The notes: generated by a model from the letters alone, not told the origin. Numbered from the stretch's first letter, positions 7,455-16,667 are shown. The stretch: 64,000 nt of DNA from Fen-1308 sp035319125 (GCA_035319125.1 DATHDG010000011.1:1-64000), one strand, 5' to 3'. A program made the numbers and translations.

Positions 7455-9647
7455 TTATGTTGCCAATCCAAATGCTTTCGAGACTTGGTGTTTTTCATCC
7501 TCAAACATATGCCGCGCGAGACGATACCCTAGCTCTCTGTATGCTTCGAACTGATATTCATCAAAAAACTGGTCCGATGTTGACTCGTGTGGGAACTTCC
7601 GATGAGCACTTTTATATCCGTATAGATCCGTAGGAAGATTCGGTATGAGCGAACTCTTTATGTAGAATAAAATACCATTAAAATCAGGATACTCTATGGT
7701 GCCTATTGCCCCACCCTTTTTTGAGAGACCATCAGTCCTTACGCCATCGGACGTTCCACCCTTAACAGGAATTATCTGCATCAAGTCGGTATTTGGGTCT
7801 TCAAACTTAATATTAACTCCAAAATCGACCCTTACTTTTTCAATCACATTTGAGAGATCTGCAAATGTATAATTTGGATCTGCTGAAGCATCAGACATAA
7901 TAATTATTTTTGTCTTGCGACGGATCAATTCGTATAGGCCGGTGTTGTCAAAATGACCACCGTCTGATAATTGTAAAAAGGCGCTTTTTTCGTGAAATCC
8001 AATGCCAAATAGACCTTTTATTCCGGGATAAAAATAATTTGGCCGCATCCATCCTGCAGGCTGATTTTGTGGATTGTTTACCCAATATCCCAGTCCTAAA
8101 TTGATCAAGGTCATAAGAAAAGAGACCAGCCTGTTGCGGGATGGTCCCCGCCCTGCCGCACCTGTATGAGGACTTATTGCAGCACCAGAAATGGCCATTG
8201 CAGTTGAAAGAGTAATTTGTCCTCTCATGAAATCAGACGTTTTACACCACTGTGTTGCGTCACTTCCACAGTAAAGAGGTGAAAGAATAAAATTGTCGCC
8301 GCCTCTCCCTCGATACTTTGCGCCTTGAGAATCTACAAGAATAGCATTTGTATTGATAAGATGATACGGACCACAAGTTTTGTTAGAGCACATGTCTGAT
8401 AATAACGTCCTATTGGCTTCTCCTGCGGGTCCCCATTTCGCTGTCAGCACCGAATCAATATCAGGCATAAAGGTCTCCATCAGGCGATCCCGATACATGC
8501 GATTCAGAGATATATAGTTGATGTTAACGACAAGCCCAGAAAATGCTGCTACTGCAGCAGCGGTTAGCAATAAAGTTGCATTAGCGCCCTTTTCACTAGC
8601 CCACAATCCCATTGAATAGGCTAGCATCAGATACCCATATACAAGAAATATTGATGCTGCCCAAATTACAATATTTGAATATAAGCTATCACGCCATTTT
8701 TCATTGCGCTGAACCATTATATAGTGCAAAACGGCACTACAAGCCCCGATGGCAGTTGAGCTGCTCGCAGTAGCAATGAAATATATTTCAAATATCGACT
8801 TGATGATGGGGAGACTCCCGATCGTAAGTGCTGCAAGCAGAATTGAAAGCAAAACACCCATCCATTTTTGGAAATAGATTCTGAACTCATATGTTTTGAA
8901 AAACTTGGATCCTGCAAAATATGTGAACCACGTGTAAAGAATGCTGATAACAACAAACAGACAAATTAGAAAAACCGAAATCCACATAAACACATTCAGT
9001 GTCTTCAATAATGGTATGCTTTGCGCGAATAAATACTGTGACATCAGCTTCTCAGTATTAAAAAATCCGACATTTGTGAAAAGCAGCATCAGTGCCGATA
9101 GCAAGGGGAAATATACTACGCAAGAAGTTATGATGCTTCTTAGTATAGTTGCCAATAATGAAAGCATATTTAATCCATGACCGGGATCAAGATAGTTACC
9201 GTGCTGTCTAATGAAGTCAAGAATGTCATTATTGTCACTGGTTCTGGCGCCATATCCAGCTTTTCCCAAGGGGAAATTTGATAAATCCAAGCCATAAAGA
9301 ATATTCGCTTTGTTTTTGAGCCACTGTTTATGTAGAAACCATGTAAGGGAACAGCCTATGTAGCCGCCACCAGATACCGTTGATAAGTAGTCAACTTTCT
9401 TCAGGATAGAGCATTTTATCAATGCCTGAAGCACTCCAAGAGCAAATGAAGCCGATCTGATGCCGCCCCCGGAGAGTGCTAGTCCAGTCAGGTTTTCTCT
9501 AATCTGATTGTTATTTCCGGACCCCCTATTATCGCGATGATTCTTTATAATCCTAAGTTCGTCATCTAAAACATTTTCAAAAAATACCGTTTCACTGCTT
9601 GATGAGGAAGTATTGCCGTTGTCTTTCACAAGCGATCTCCAAGCCAA
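7455..9647 (-). CDS. membrane-embedded patatin-like phospholipase
   Basis: A 730-residue protein. Residues 52-100 hold the patatin oxyanion motif GGGIRS (60-65) and the nucleophile elbow STVSGGGYIG with Ser92. The catalytic Asp is in LSDGGHFDNTGLYEL near residue 590. Between the halves (about 155-405) lie around seven hydrophobic segments, so the catalytic domain is split by, or wrapped around, a membrane region. This layout matches a poorly studied group of large bacterial patatin-like proteins rather than soluble ExoU-type lipases. It probably hydrolyses acyl esters of membrane lipids. The best start is a TTG (MAWRSL) with no good ribosome binding site, so the N-terminus is uncertain. No partner gene is adjacent. 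Confidence 0.8.
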   Translation of the reverse strand: MAWRSLVKDNGNTSSSSSETVFFENVLDDELRIIKNHRDNRGSGNNNQIRENLTGLALSGGGIRSASFALGVLQALIKCSILKKVDYLSTVSGGGYIGCSLTWFLHKQWLKNKANILYGLDLSNFPLGKAGYGARTSDNNDILDFIRQHGNYLDPGHGLNMLSLLATILRSIITSCVVYFPLLSALMLLFTNVGFFNTEKLMSQYLFAQSIPLLKTLNVFMWISVFLICLFVVISILYTWFTYFAGSKFFKTYEFRIYFQKWMGVLLSILLAALTIGSLPIIKSIFEIYFIATASSSTAIGACSAVLHYIMVQRNEKWRDSLYSNIVIWAASIFLVYGYLMLAYSMGLWASEKGANATLLLTAAAVAAFSGLVVNINYISLNRMYRDRLMETFMPDIDSVLTAKWGPAGEANRTLLSDMCSNKTCGPYHLINTNAILVDSQGAKYRGRGGDNFILSPLYCGSDATQWCKTSDFMRGQITLSTAMAISGAAISPHTGAAGRGPSRNRLVSFLMTLINLGLGYWVNNPQNQPAGWMRPNYFYPGIKGLFGIGFHEKSAFLQLSDGGHFDNTGLYELIRRKTKIIIMSDASADPNYTFADLSNVIEKVRVDFGVNIKFEDPNTDLMQIIPVKGGTSDGVRTDGLSKKGGAIGTIEYPDFNGILFYIKSSLIPNLPTDLYGYKSAHRKFPHESTSDQFFDEYQFEAYRELGYRLARHMFEDEKHQVSKAFGLAT

Positions 9648-10033
9648 TACAAGATTATTACCAAGATGTTGTCAGCAAGTACATGCATAAACACTAATAT
9701 ACTACAGACAAATATTATTGCAAGCTATTGTTTTTGAATTGACGCTACTAATACTTACACTTCTCCGCAATCTAGCAAGATAATACTTCTTTCCATAAGT
9801 CATTGCAATGGGATTTCGATATGTGTGTCAAGGCAAAATAGAAATGTGCGGTTTAGCTGAAATTCGCGCTGACCGAAAATGGCGACTACAGGCACTCGGG
9901 ACGGCGTATCTTTCTGTCAAAAAATGGCAGTGATCTTGTCGCATCCAAGGGTGTGGACTGTCAGTAGTAACTTTGATCGAGCGGATCTTCTCAGAAGCAA
10001 ATAGAGGTCGTCAGCACAGCTTGCCGGCGGTCG
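9648..10033. other. intergenic region, nothing recognised
   Basis: AT-rich DNA between two minus-strand genes. No start signals, strong hairpins or repeats were seen beyond background. It should hold the promoter of the patatin-like gene. Confidence 0.4.
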
Positions 10034-10633
10034 CTATATATATTTCGATGGCGTGTTGAATGTATCGAGGATATTAAACGGAATCATAAGAAAAAACGCC
10101 ATTATTATGAAAGCTATGCAGAACACAAGTGTTATGATTACAGCAGTTACAGGGACCCATCGATTTATGCCACCGACCTGACGAAGATCGCCTGCAATGT
10201 CAGTTGCAGAATGCAGAGCCTTGATTTCAAGTATTTTGCTTTTAGCATGCCTATAATACAAGTAATTAGATATTGCTCCGGTCGCTATCCATGCTATCAG
10301 GGTTATATGCGGAATTAGCGACAGCACGAAGGCTATGATCGCCCACATATATAATTTTCTATAAAGCATCCATCCGAAACCTCCGCAAAAAGCCGACCAA
10401 TTCCAGGTGAATGAGAAAACATCTGTACCCTCGATGTTAAACTTCCTGAATCTCTGAAGGTAGTAGTCGGAATTTTTCCATATAAAAATTTTAAAATCAT
10501 CATCTGATACTTGATGCTGTTTAGGTGAGTCTGCATTTGATTGATTTGTGAATCCCTCTATTGAATGTCCGCAGTGAGGACAAAAATTACTCTGTTCCCC
10601 GATCTCTTTTCCACATGCCGCGCAAAATCTCAT
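10034..10633 (-). CDS. zinc-ribbon plus DUF2628 membrane protein
   Basis: A 199-residue protein. The N-terminus is a double-knuckle zinc ribbon (FCAACGKEIGEQ..FCPHCGHSI, residues 3-25). A soluble linker leads to a DUF2628-like segment (WNWSAFCGGFGWMLYRKLYMWAI) and three hydrophobic spans, the last at about 165-190. Proteins of this design (zinc_ribbon_2 followed by DUF2628) are common small inner-membrane proteins of unknown function in many phyla. The ATG follows AGGGGAAT. It stands as a single gene. Confidence 0.75.
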   Translation of the reverse strand: MRFCAACGKEIGEQSNFCPHCGHSIEGFTNQSNADSPKQHQVSDDDFKIFIWKNSDYYLQRFRKFNIEGTDVFSFTWNWSAFCGGFGWMLYRKLYMWAIIAFVLSLIPHITLIAWIATGAISNYLYYRHAKSKILEIKALHSATDIAGDLRQVGGINRWVPVTAVIITLVFCIAFIIMAFFLMIPFNILDTFNTPSKYI

Positions 10634-10857
10634 ATTCCCCTGCCTTATACCCAGACATAAAAAAACCGCATGGAAAGAATTTTCCCAGCTATATCTCTAC
10701 AGATTGTTTCTGATTTATTATACCCGACGTCATTATCTGTTGAACATCTACGATGAAATCGTATAGATGACAGTACGCTGACGCATATGGATATGGACAA
10801 CTATGAACAGTCATTGCAAAAATAAGTCAGATATCATGCTACGATGATTATAGGAAG

Positions 10858-11388
10858 TTATCTGTCTTTGAGGGCTGTTTTTAAATCTTCTATGGCAAAA
10901 TCTATGTGGCGTTCAATAAATGCAAAGCAATTTCTCAACATGTAGTCATTAAATGTCACACCGCAAAGCAATACGGAACGTCTGAGCTTAAGCATGTCAT
11001 CGTCGGGGTCGTAATATACATGGCTTAGGCCGAAACTGCTTTTGTTGAAATGATTGATAAAGTCATAGATAATGCGCATATCGATATTTTGAAAGGAGAG
11101 ATTTCTCGCGATTACAGTTTCTATCGTCAGAACAACGCGGTCCTCTACCTTGGCGAAGGTGCCAAGAGGCCGAGCGAAGCATTTTAATGTTATATCTCTT
11201 TCCTTTCCTCTCCTGCCGATTCTGATTGTTACGCTGAAATTGACAGTGAATCCATCCTGGCTCTTTTCAAGATGAGGAAGCTCTTTCTTACTGAAATTCT
11301 CGTTGAGGAAATCATTCAGTATGCGCTGCCAATATTCCAGGGGAAGTCCCATTAATATACAGATATTATTTTCAACTGTAAGAGTCAA
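10858..11388 (-). CDS. conserved hypothetical protein, possibly YbjN/chaperone-like fold
   Basis: A soluble protein of 176 residues with no signal peptide. It alternates charged helices and beta strands (TVNFSVTIRIGRRGK, DRVVLTIETVIA) and ends in VTFNDYMLRNCFAFIERHIDFAIEDL. That ending resembles the C-terminus of YbjN-like or type III chaperone-like proteins, but I cannot confirm it. The track start is a TTG; an ATG 12 codons later (MGLPLEYWQ, at 11352) is an equally good start. No operon partner. Confidence 0.55.
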   Translation of the reverse strand: MTLTVENNICILMGLPLEYWQRILNDFLNENFSKKELPHLEKSQDGFTVNFSVTIRIGRRGKERDITLKCFARPLGTFAKVEDRVVLTIETVIARNLSFQNIDMRIIYDFINHFNKSSFGLSHVYYDPDDDMLKLRRSVLLCGVTFNDYMLRNCFAFIERHIDFAIEDLKTALKDR

Positions 11389-11578
11389 GTGCCAAGCGCA
11401 TTATATAATAGTATATCCCTCTAAAATTACCGGTAAATTATATTGGGATTTTTATCGTGGCCGATTGCGCAATGCTTAGACACATGCAAAAATTATCAGC
11501 TTCGATTCTGTCTGTGTTCTTAGAAGGCAAGCTGAACTCTAAGTCGGCTGAACGGGCTGAGCTACTGAAAGGAAGTTC

Positions 11579-11621
11579 ATGCTGCACGGGGAAAGTAGTA
11601 TAAGCATATCCCGTGCAGCAT
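11579..11621. terminator. strong hairpin between hypothetical gene and dodecin
   Basis: ATGCTGCACGGG pairs perfectly with CCCGTGCAGCAT (12 bp) around a 19-base loop. It lies 33 bp past the stop of the minus-strand dodecin gene, so it probably ends that transcript. The T-rich tail (TTATATTTT) is on the plus-strand side. Confidence 0.6.
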
Positions 11622-11653
11622 TTATATTTTGCATCGGTACTTTATGCGCTCAG

Positions 11654-11857
11654 CTATCCTTCATATTTGAATGAAAGTCTGACCTTGGTCCGGTACAGTG
11701 CAACCTTGCCGTTTTCGATGGTCATGTCCATCTCTACAACCTCAGCTACGCGAAGCTCACGCAATGTTTTGGCTGCAGCCTCAACAGCATCAGCAGCAGC
11801 CTTCTCCCATGACTCAGTGCTTGTGCCAACCAGTTCAATGAATTTGTAGACTGACAT
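11654..11857 (-). CDS. dodecin family flavin/CoA-binding protein
   Basis: The 67-residue length and the pattern VYKFIELVGTS, SWEKAAADAVEAA and EVVEMDMTIENGKV..YRTKVRLSFKYE are diagnostic of dodecin: one beta-alpha-beta-beta unit that assembles into a hollow dodecamer storing riboflavin or FMN and, in some members, coenzyme A. It is cytoplasmic. AAAGGAGG lies six bases before the ATG and a strong hairpin follows the stop, so the gene is probably monocistronic and well expressed. Confidence 0.93.
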   Translation of the reverse strand: MSVYKFIELVGTSTESWEKAAADAVEAAAKTLRELRVAEVVEMDMTIENGKVALYRTKVRLSFKYEG

Positions 11858-12193
11858 TTTCTCCTCCTTTTAGTATGAGTTTTGTATGCTGCCCGCCGTA
11901 CTTACAGTTTCTCATTCTCAGCTGAAATTGTGGCGCAAGAAATCGATTAATTATCTCGGTGCTGGTCACAGTATACTAATTATCGCGTTACAAATAAAAG
12001 TCTGGGAATTCTATATATTCCTGTGAAATATGAGGAGGGCTACATGCTTTCGAAACAAAGCGTGAAATGGCTCGAATAGGTCGTTCAGCGTTTTTTTGCA
12101 GGACTTCTCTTGCAGCATACTTTTCGACATGTTATGATTTAGTATAATTTATGTCATGTAAGAATGATGAAATCATGACACACAGAGGATGAT
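11858..12193. other. intergenic region with a micro-ORF
   Basis: Divergent spacer between dodecin and the aminotransferase; it must contain both promoters. At 12044-12079 a perfect GAGGAGG precedes an 11-codon frame (MLSKQSVKWLE). It may be a leader or a decayed start; nothing else supports it. Confidence 0.3.
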
Positions 12194-13369
12194 ATGTTTC
12201 AGCTTAAACGGCAGTTGCCCTATAGACCTGCGGAGCGTATGAATGTCGTTAGCTATCCGATACGCGATATCGTGATGGAGGCTAAGCGCGAGGAGGCAAA
12301 GGGCAAGAATATGATATATCTGAATATCGGCGACCCGCCGCAGTATGGCTTTGAGCCGTTTAAGGTAATCGCTGAAAAGGTGAAAGAAGCGCTTGACGAA
12401 AACTGGAAGGGGTATGCACCTTCCGAAGGCGATGGGGAATTCAGGAATACTGTAGCCACAATAGAACATTGTAGCCCTGATGATGTGTTTGCTGTTGCCG
12501 GCCTTACAGAGGGTATCGATTTCTTCTTCCACTCTTTCATAGGATTTGGGGAGAAGGTATTGCTTCCTAATCCAGTGTATCCTCTTTACTTGAGCAAGGC
12601 GAAACAGTTTGAGGGTGACAGCATCTTTTACCGGCACGATAAAAAGGGTCAGATAGACATAGCTAACCTGGCAAAGAAGATCGAGGGCGCAAAGGCTATG
12701 GTGATAATCAACCCGAATAACCCGCTCGGGTCGGTCTATTCTGAAAGGAATCTTTCAGAAGTCGTGAATCTTTGCGATGAATACGATGTCCCAATATTCT
12801 ACGACGGTTCTTATGATCAATTGATACTCGAAGGCAAACAGCCGGACTTTAGAAAAATTGCAAGGGGCAAAGTACCCTTTATATACGGCAGTTCTCTCTC
12901 CAAGGACTTTAGCTATACTGGTGCACGACTTGGGTGGGTGGCGTTCCACGGTGACAAATGGACGGAAGTGAAAAACGCCTTCTTCCTGCTCTGCAACCAG
13001 CGCCTTTCCGTGAACTGGGAGTACCAGAGGGCAGCTGCAGCGGCATTGGTTCACCCCTCATATTTGGCGTATGTCGCCGACTTAAAGGCGAAACTCGTTG
13101 AACGACGAGACACGTTCATGAGAATGGCAGAGAAGCTGCCGCTATCATTTCCGGTCCCGAAAGGCGCGTTCTATGCATTCATGAAGATCGAGACTACGAA
13201 GTGGAACAAGGACATTCAGTTTGTGAGGGCTGCACTGAAGGAGGGGGTAGTCTTTGTCCCTGGTTCGGGATTCGGAAGGCAGGAGGACGGAGTTTACTTC
13301 AGGAGCACTTTCCTGCCGGAACCGTCTGTTATTGAAGAGGCCTTCTCGAGAATTAAGCATATATTATGA
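12194..13369 (+). CDS. class I/II PLP-dependent aminotransferase (alanine/aspartate type)
   Basis: 391 residues, the usual length for fold-type I aminotransferases. Visible landmarks are the substrate-loop NIGDPP (44-49), NPNNPLGS (173-180), the PLP-ring Asp/Tyr in FYDGSY (202-207), the Schiff-base lysine in GSSLSKDF (Lys237) and the phosphate-binding Arg in ARLGW. The set is closest to AlaT-like alanine and aspartate/aromatic transaminases; the amino-acid substrate cannot be assigned. The sequence between GYAPSEGDGEFR and the CSPDD segment is shorter than in most relatives. The ATG follows CAGAGGATGAT. It is an isolated plus-strand gene. Confidence 0.88.
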   Translation: MFQLKRQLPYRPAERMNVVSYPIRDIVMEAKREEAKGKNMIYLNIGDPPQYGFEPFKVIAEKVKEALDENWKGYAPSEGDGEFRNTVATIEHCSPDDVFAVAGLTEGIDFFFHSFIGFGEKVLLPNPVYPLYLSKAKQFEGDSIFYRHDKKGQIDIANLAKKIEGAKAMVIINPNNPLGSVYSERNLSEVVNLCDEYDVPIFYDGSYDQLILEGKQPDFRKIARGKVPFIYGSSLSKDFSYTGARLGWVAFHGDKWTEVKNAFFLLCNQRLSVNWEYQRAAAAALVHPSYLAYVADLKAKLVERRDTFMRMAEKLPLSFPVPKGAFYAFMKIETTKWNKDIQFVRAALKEGVVFVPGSGFGRQEDGVYFRSTFLPEPSVIEEAFSRIKHIL

Positions 13370-13625
13370 TCAATCCGCATTATAATTAACCTCAGCTGTT
13401 CTAAGTGCCTAATGAATATTACCGGGCAAGAGCATGATATGTTTTTTGTAGTAACACTCCTGATTACTTAACTGCTAAACGAGGGAAAAGCAACGGCGAT
13501 CCCGGAATAAGCTGGACCGGTTTGAGGAGGACCACCTTAATCTATTTATTGCCAACGTCCGACTCAAAAATTACATGGTATAATTATGCAGAATGAGTGA
13601 TCGCTTGAGGAGGTAATCAGTATCA

Positions 13626-13697
13626 ATGAGTCAGTTTTTTATAGCTTCAAGTTTATCATTCGGCGGCAGTATTTTCGGGGTTATTATTAGAAAATGA
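13626..13697 (+). CDS. 23-residue hydrophobic leader ORF coupled to the next gene
   Basis: TTGAGGAGG lies 12 bases before an ATG that encodes MSQFFIASSLSFGGSIFGVI plus IRK. The stop TGA overlaps the ATG of the downstream DUF6868 gene (ATGA), the usual arrangement for translational coupling. The peptide is largely hydrophobic, long enough to enter a membrane once. It may be a leader peptide or a tiny partner of the membrane protein behind it. Confidence 0.4.
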   Translation: MSQFFIASSLSFGGSIFGVIIRK

Positions 13698-13972
13698 AAG
13701 AAGAGATGGATTTTAGAAATAGATTAGACATTGTTGCGAATATTCTCATCCGCTGCTTTTTTTTCAATTTTGCGCTGATTCTGATCTGGTTTTTATTCCT
13801 ATTGATCGTAAAGTCCGAGTGGGGGTATCGATTTCACTCGCAAATCTTTGATATCACAAGACATGAAATTGAGGTGATCAATTATAAAGGGATCGCTTTG
13901 GCGAAAATGTGCAATTTCATCTTCTTCCTATCACCGTATATAGCTATTAGGATGGTCATAAGAAATAAATAA
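13694..13972 (+). CDS. DUF6868-like small membrane protein
   Basis: 92 residues with two hydrophobic spans (about 18-40 and 72-88). The connecting segment reads YRFHSQIFDITRHEIEVINY, then KGIALAKM, which matches my memory of the DUF6868 pattern (W/Y-x-F/L-H ... INY-x-GIAL-x-K). Function unknown. The start overlaps the stop of a 23-codon ORF. A second in-frame ATG (MDFRNRL, 13706) with GAAAGAAG before it is also possible. A small lipoprotein follows 41 bp later, probably co-transcribed. Confidence 0.65.
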   Translation: MKEEMDFRNRLDIVANILIRCFFFNFALILIWFLFLLIVKSEWGYRFHSQIFDITRHEIEVINYKGIALAKMCNFIFFLSPYIAIRMVIRNK

Positions 13973-14013
13973 TCTCTGATGGAAAAATAATGGAATATTC
14001 TAGGCGGGCAAAA

Positions 14014-14271
14014 ATGAAAATAATAGTATTTGTTCTAGCTCCTTTGATAGCTTTTATATTTGGTTGTAACGCTGATAAAGCCAAGACACCAAGCTCAGAG
14101 ACTTCATCACCATCTGCAACCGGCAGGGCTGAAACACGTGGGCTCGAGGCAGCTGGCATAGTTGGGTATGATGGTGCTGGAATGCGTCGCTCATTGGATA
14201 ATGCTTTAGATCAAAACGACGCCCGGAATGCTGAAATGAAAAAAACGATGGAACAAACTGGCGGAAAATAG
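14014..14271 (+). CDS. small putative lipoprotein
   Basis: From the second ATG the product is 85 residues: MKIIVFVLAPLIAFIFGC, then a low-complexity Ser/Thr/Glu region and a charged helical tail (SLDNALDQNDARNAEMKK). The Cys after a hydrophobic segment fits a lipid-attachment site, although the lipobox (FIFGC) is not ideal. The upstream in-frame ATG at 13990 would put an eight-residue polar head before the signal. Function unknown. Confidence 0.5.
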   Translation: MKIIVFVLAPLIAFIFGCNADKAKTPSSETSSPSATGRAETRGLEAAGIVGYDGAGMRRSLDNALDQNDARNAEMKKTMEQTGGK

Positions 14272-14419
14272 GATGTCCTGGTTGCTAAAAGCCTTCCTTC
14301 AAAGGTATGAACCATTTTTGACAGCAGTATTCCTTCACTCTATAATTCATCGAGAAGACGCTGAGTAACCTCTGATGCTATAAAATTGATCGACAATTTG
14401 TGAGAAAGAGATATCCACT

Positions 14420-14685
14420 ATGACAGCTGCAAATCCGTCCCGAATAGTGAAGGACATAATTGAAGTGCATGGCGGTATGGATTATTGGAAAAGTTTAGCA
14501 TGGCTCGATGCAGAAATATCAGCAAGCGGATTTCTTTTCACAGCTGTGAGAGATATGGGACATTCGATCAACTCAAGGCGCCGACTGAACGGCGTGTTCT
14601 ACCTATATTTTTCGGACATAAGCCGCTTCCAGGTCCAATTTTGGTTGAACTGAAAGTGCATAATATCAGTCCGGTTTCCGCGTAG
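14420..14685 (+). pseudogene. frameshifted, truncated remnant of a conserved hypothetical gene
   Basis: The first frame begins MTAANPSRIVKDIIEVHGG, then WKSLAWLDAEISASGFLFTA, which fits the start of a family I recall (alpha-helix ending in HGG, W-x-SL, ISASGFLFTA). The homology then jumps to the next frame (14485 onward), which reads APTERRVLPIFFGHKPLPGP, close to the family's R-ASAREPRFTFFDFPQPG stretch. The frame closes at 14685, where a full gene would run for another ~150 codons. So one frameshift plus a 3' truncation are seen. It is probably non-functional. Confidence 0.45.
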
Positions 14686-14742
14686 AGTAGTCTTTAAGAG
14701 CAAGGCACATTGTTACGGCTTCGTTCTCATAGAATATAAAAT

Positions 14743-15693
14743 TCACTCAGGCTTCCGGCATATGCGCAGAAGATGGTCGCCCTCAAAAAGCATAGGGTGT
14801 CTGCGTATGCCGGTCAGCAATCCGGATACCGGCGCAGTTACATTGCTAATGACATCCCCGTTGAAGCTGTCATATATATATCCCAGTTCCTCACCGCCCA
14901 GGACCCATTTGCCCACAGTCTTATCAGAGACGAACATCCCGGCCTTCTCAGCGTATACATTTACACTGTGGCTTGGCTGGAAGACAAAGGTCTCCTCATC
15001 AGATTCCGAGATTTGAAGGCCGCTTATGACACCGATTTTACCCATGAAGTCCATAATACTCTGAAACACCCGCTGGCAATAATCAAGCTGGATGGAGCCG
15101 GCGCGACCAATCTGCAGAAGGAAGTTATGTCCGGGCCAGTAGCTCCATGAGCTCATCAGGGTTGTAGTAAAAACAGGGCTGCTTTTGCGGACCATAATGG
15201 TTGACAGGCCGAACATGCGGGATATCTTCACAGTTTCCGGGCCGGGATCGTATATCCTGATCTGAGGTATTTCTTCGAAGAACAGATTTGAGCTATGCAG
15301 GTCGATGCGGAAATCCGCTCTTTTCGTTGTCTCCAGAACAGAGTATGCAATGCGCTGCGTGGTCTCGCCCATTATGTTGCCCGGGAACATGCGGTTGATA
15401 TCAGTATTGTCAAATGGCCAGGCTCTGCGCAGCGTATTGATGCCCAGGACATTGACAGCGGGTATGATCACTGCGCGTTTAACCAGTTTAAATTTGGGAT
15501 AAGATCCTTTTTCAACTTCCTTCAGAAAATGAACGAGGCGCGACAGTATGTAGACGCCGTTGATTTCATCGCCGTGAAGTCCGGAAACAAGCGCAATAGC
15601 AGGATTCGATTCAACAGGGCCGATATCGTGATAAGGTATGTTGAAACTCTCACGCACCGGCGCTGTCATGTTCATCATATTTTTTATGCTCAT
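14743..15693 (-). CDS. AstE/AspA-like zinc deacylase, second paralogue
   Basis: 316 residues of the succinylglutamate desuccinylase/aspartoacylase (M14-like) family. The zinc motif HxxE is in VSGLHGDEINGVYIL, with a further metal or substrate segment RIDLHSSNLFFEE and RAWPFDNTDINRMFPG carrying the family DxNR element. These enzymes remove N-acyl or amide-linked groups from amino acids. It is the last gene of a five-gene minus-strand operon, with its ATG two bases after the stop of its paralogue. The pair are clearly related to each other yet diverged, which suggests two distinct substrates or a heteromer. In this setting it should trim a product of the ATP-grasp ligase rather than work in arginine catabolism, since no other ast genes are present. 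Confidence 0.85.
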   Translation of the reverse strand: MSIKNMMNMTAPVRESFNIPYHDIGPVESNPAIALVSGLHGDEINGVYILSRLVHFLKEVEKGSYPKFKLVKRAVIIPAVNVLGINTLRRAWPFDNTDINRMFPGNIMGETTQRIAYSVLETTKRADFRIDLHSSNLFFEEIPQIRIYDPGPETVKISRMFGLSTIMVRKSSPVFTTTLMSSWSYWPGHNFLLQIGRAGSIQLDYCQRVFQSIMDFMGKIGVISGLQISESDEETFVFQPSHSVNVYAEKAGMFVSDKTVGKWVLGGEELGYIYDSFNGDVISNVTAPVSGLLTGIRRHPMLFEGDHLLRICRKPE

Positions 15694-15695
15694 AG

Positions 15696-16667
15696 TCAGG
15701 ACTCTTTGTTAGCCATGATGCGCGCCATCAGCGATCCCTCATAGACAAGCGCATAGTCCCTCAGTGTAAAGAGCACGCCATCTACAGGCGATATTACTTC
15801 GGCAAGTGTTTCGCCACGGAATGTTGAGACGATCGAACCCAGGAGCTGTCCTTTGCTCACATCTGTCCAGTGTTCAATATCAGGGATGAATATTCCCGAG
15901 GTCGAAGCGTTCAGATAATGCACATTTGTGTCATCGGCTATCACCGGAATGCGGTCCGGCTTTACTATTTCAAAATCAGGCGCCAGGGCGCCGACATGTT
16001 TCATCAGCGTCAGAATTCCTTTGATCAACTGGTTACAGTATGCCGGTGTTATCCTCATGCCCACACCCATCTCAACGACAAGGCAAGGTATGCCCATGCT
16101 GTTAAGGCTATGGGCTATTGTGGCTTCAAGCACGGTCATGGCGCCGTGAATCCATATGATGTCGACATTCAGTTTTTTTGCAAGCGGGACCAGTTTGTCA
16201 GAGAACTCGTTGTTTATGCGCACCTGAGGTATTTCTCTAAGGTAAATATTGCTGGCGTGCATATCTATGACAAGGGATGATCCCGATATACTTGACAGAA
16301 TGGCATGAGCAATGCGTTTGGGCAGGGCACCGCCTGATGCGCCAGGAAAACTTCTATTGAGGTCTGTGTCGAACACCGGTATAAACCGGGTCAGCGTATC
16401 GATGCCAAGGGTGTTCATTGCGGGATAAATCTCAACGCTGCCGAGGAGCGCCGAAGGGTTTGTTTCTGCAAGCTGTTCGAGCCAGTTCGCCAGAAGATGG
16501 CAGACGTATAATCCTTCGAGTTCATCGCCATGAATTCCTGCAACTATCGAGACCCTTGGTCCGTCACCGCCACGGTAAACGGTGCGGCGGATCTTGAGGC
16601 GCTCACTGTATGGCATGTCAACCGAAAATATGCTCGAGGTATTTACAGATATCGATCCGTTTTTCAT
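15696..16667 (-). CDS. AstE/AspA-like zinc deacylase, first paralogue
   Basis: 323 residues with the same fold and motifs as the gene behind it: VAGIHGDELEGLYVC (zinc HxxE), RFIPVFDTDLNRSFPG (DxNR), and VIDMHASNIYLREIPQVRIN. The last third (ADDTNVHYLNASTSGIFIPD, VISPVDGVLFTLRDY) is the beta-rich C-terminal domain usual in AspA-like enzymes. It follows the transglutaminase gene by 57 bp and is followed by its paralogue with no gap. A zinc-dependent amidohydrolase activity is well supported; the substrate is unknown and probably a peptide-like conjugate made by the upstream ligase genes. Confidence 0.85.
   Translation of the reverse strand: MKNGSISVNTSSIFSVDMPYSERLKIRRTVYRGGDGPRVSIVAGIHGDELEGLYVCHLLANWLEQLAETNPSALLGSVEIYPAMNTLGIDTLTRFIPVFDTDLNRSFPGASGGALPKRIAHAILSSISGSSLVIDMHASNIYLREIPQVRINNEFSDKLVPLAKKLNVDIIWIHGAMTVLEATIAHSLNSMGIPCLVVEMGVGMRITPAYCNQLIKGILTLMKHVGALAPDFEIVKPDRIPVIADDTNVHYLNASTSGIFIPDIEHWTDVSKGQLLGSIVSTFRGETLAEVISPVDGVLFTLRDYALVYEGSLMARIMANKES

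Noticed and set aside
12173..12637. 154-codon minus-strand frame
   Set aside because: Antisense shadow of the aminotransferase gene.
14743..16667. arginine succinyltransferase (ast) catabolic pathway
   Set aside because: Only desuccinylase-like proteins are present. astA, astB, astC and astD are absent and the genes belong to the ATP-grasp operon.
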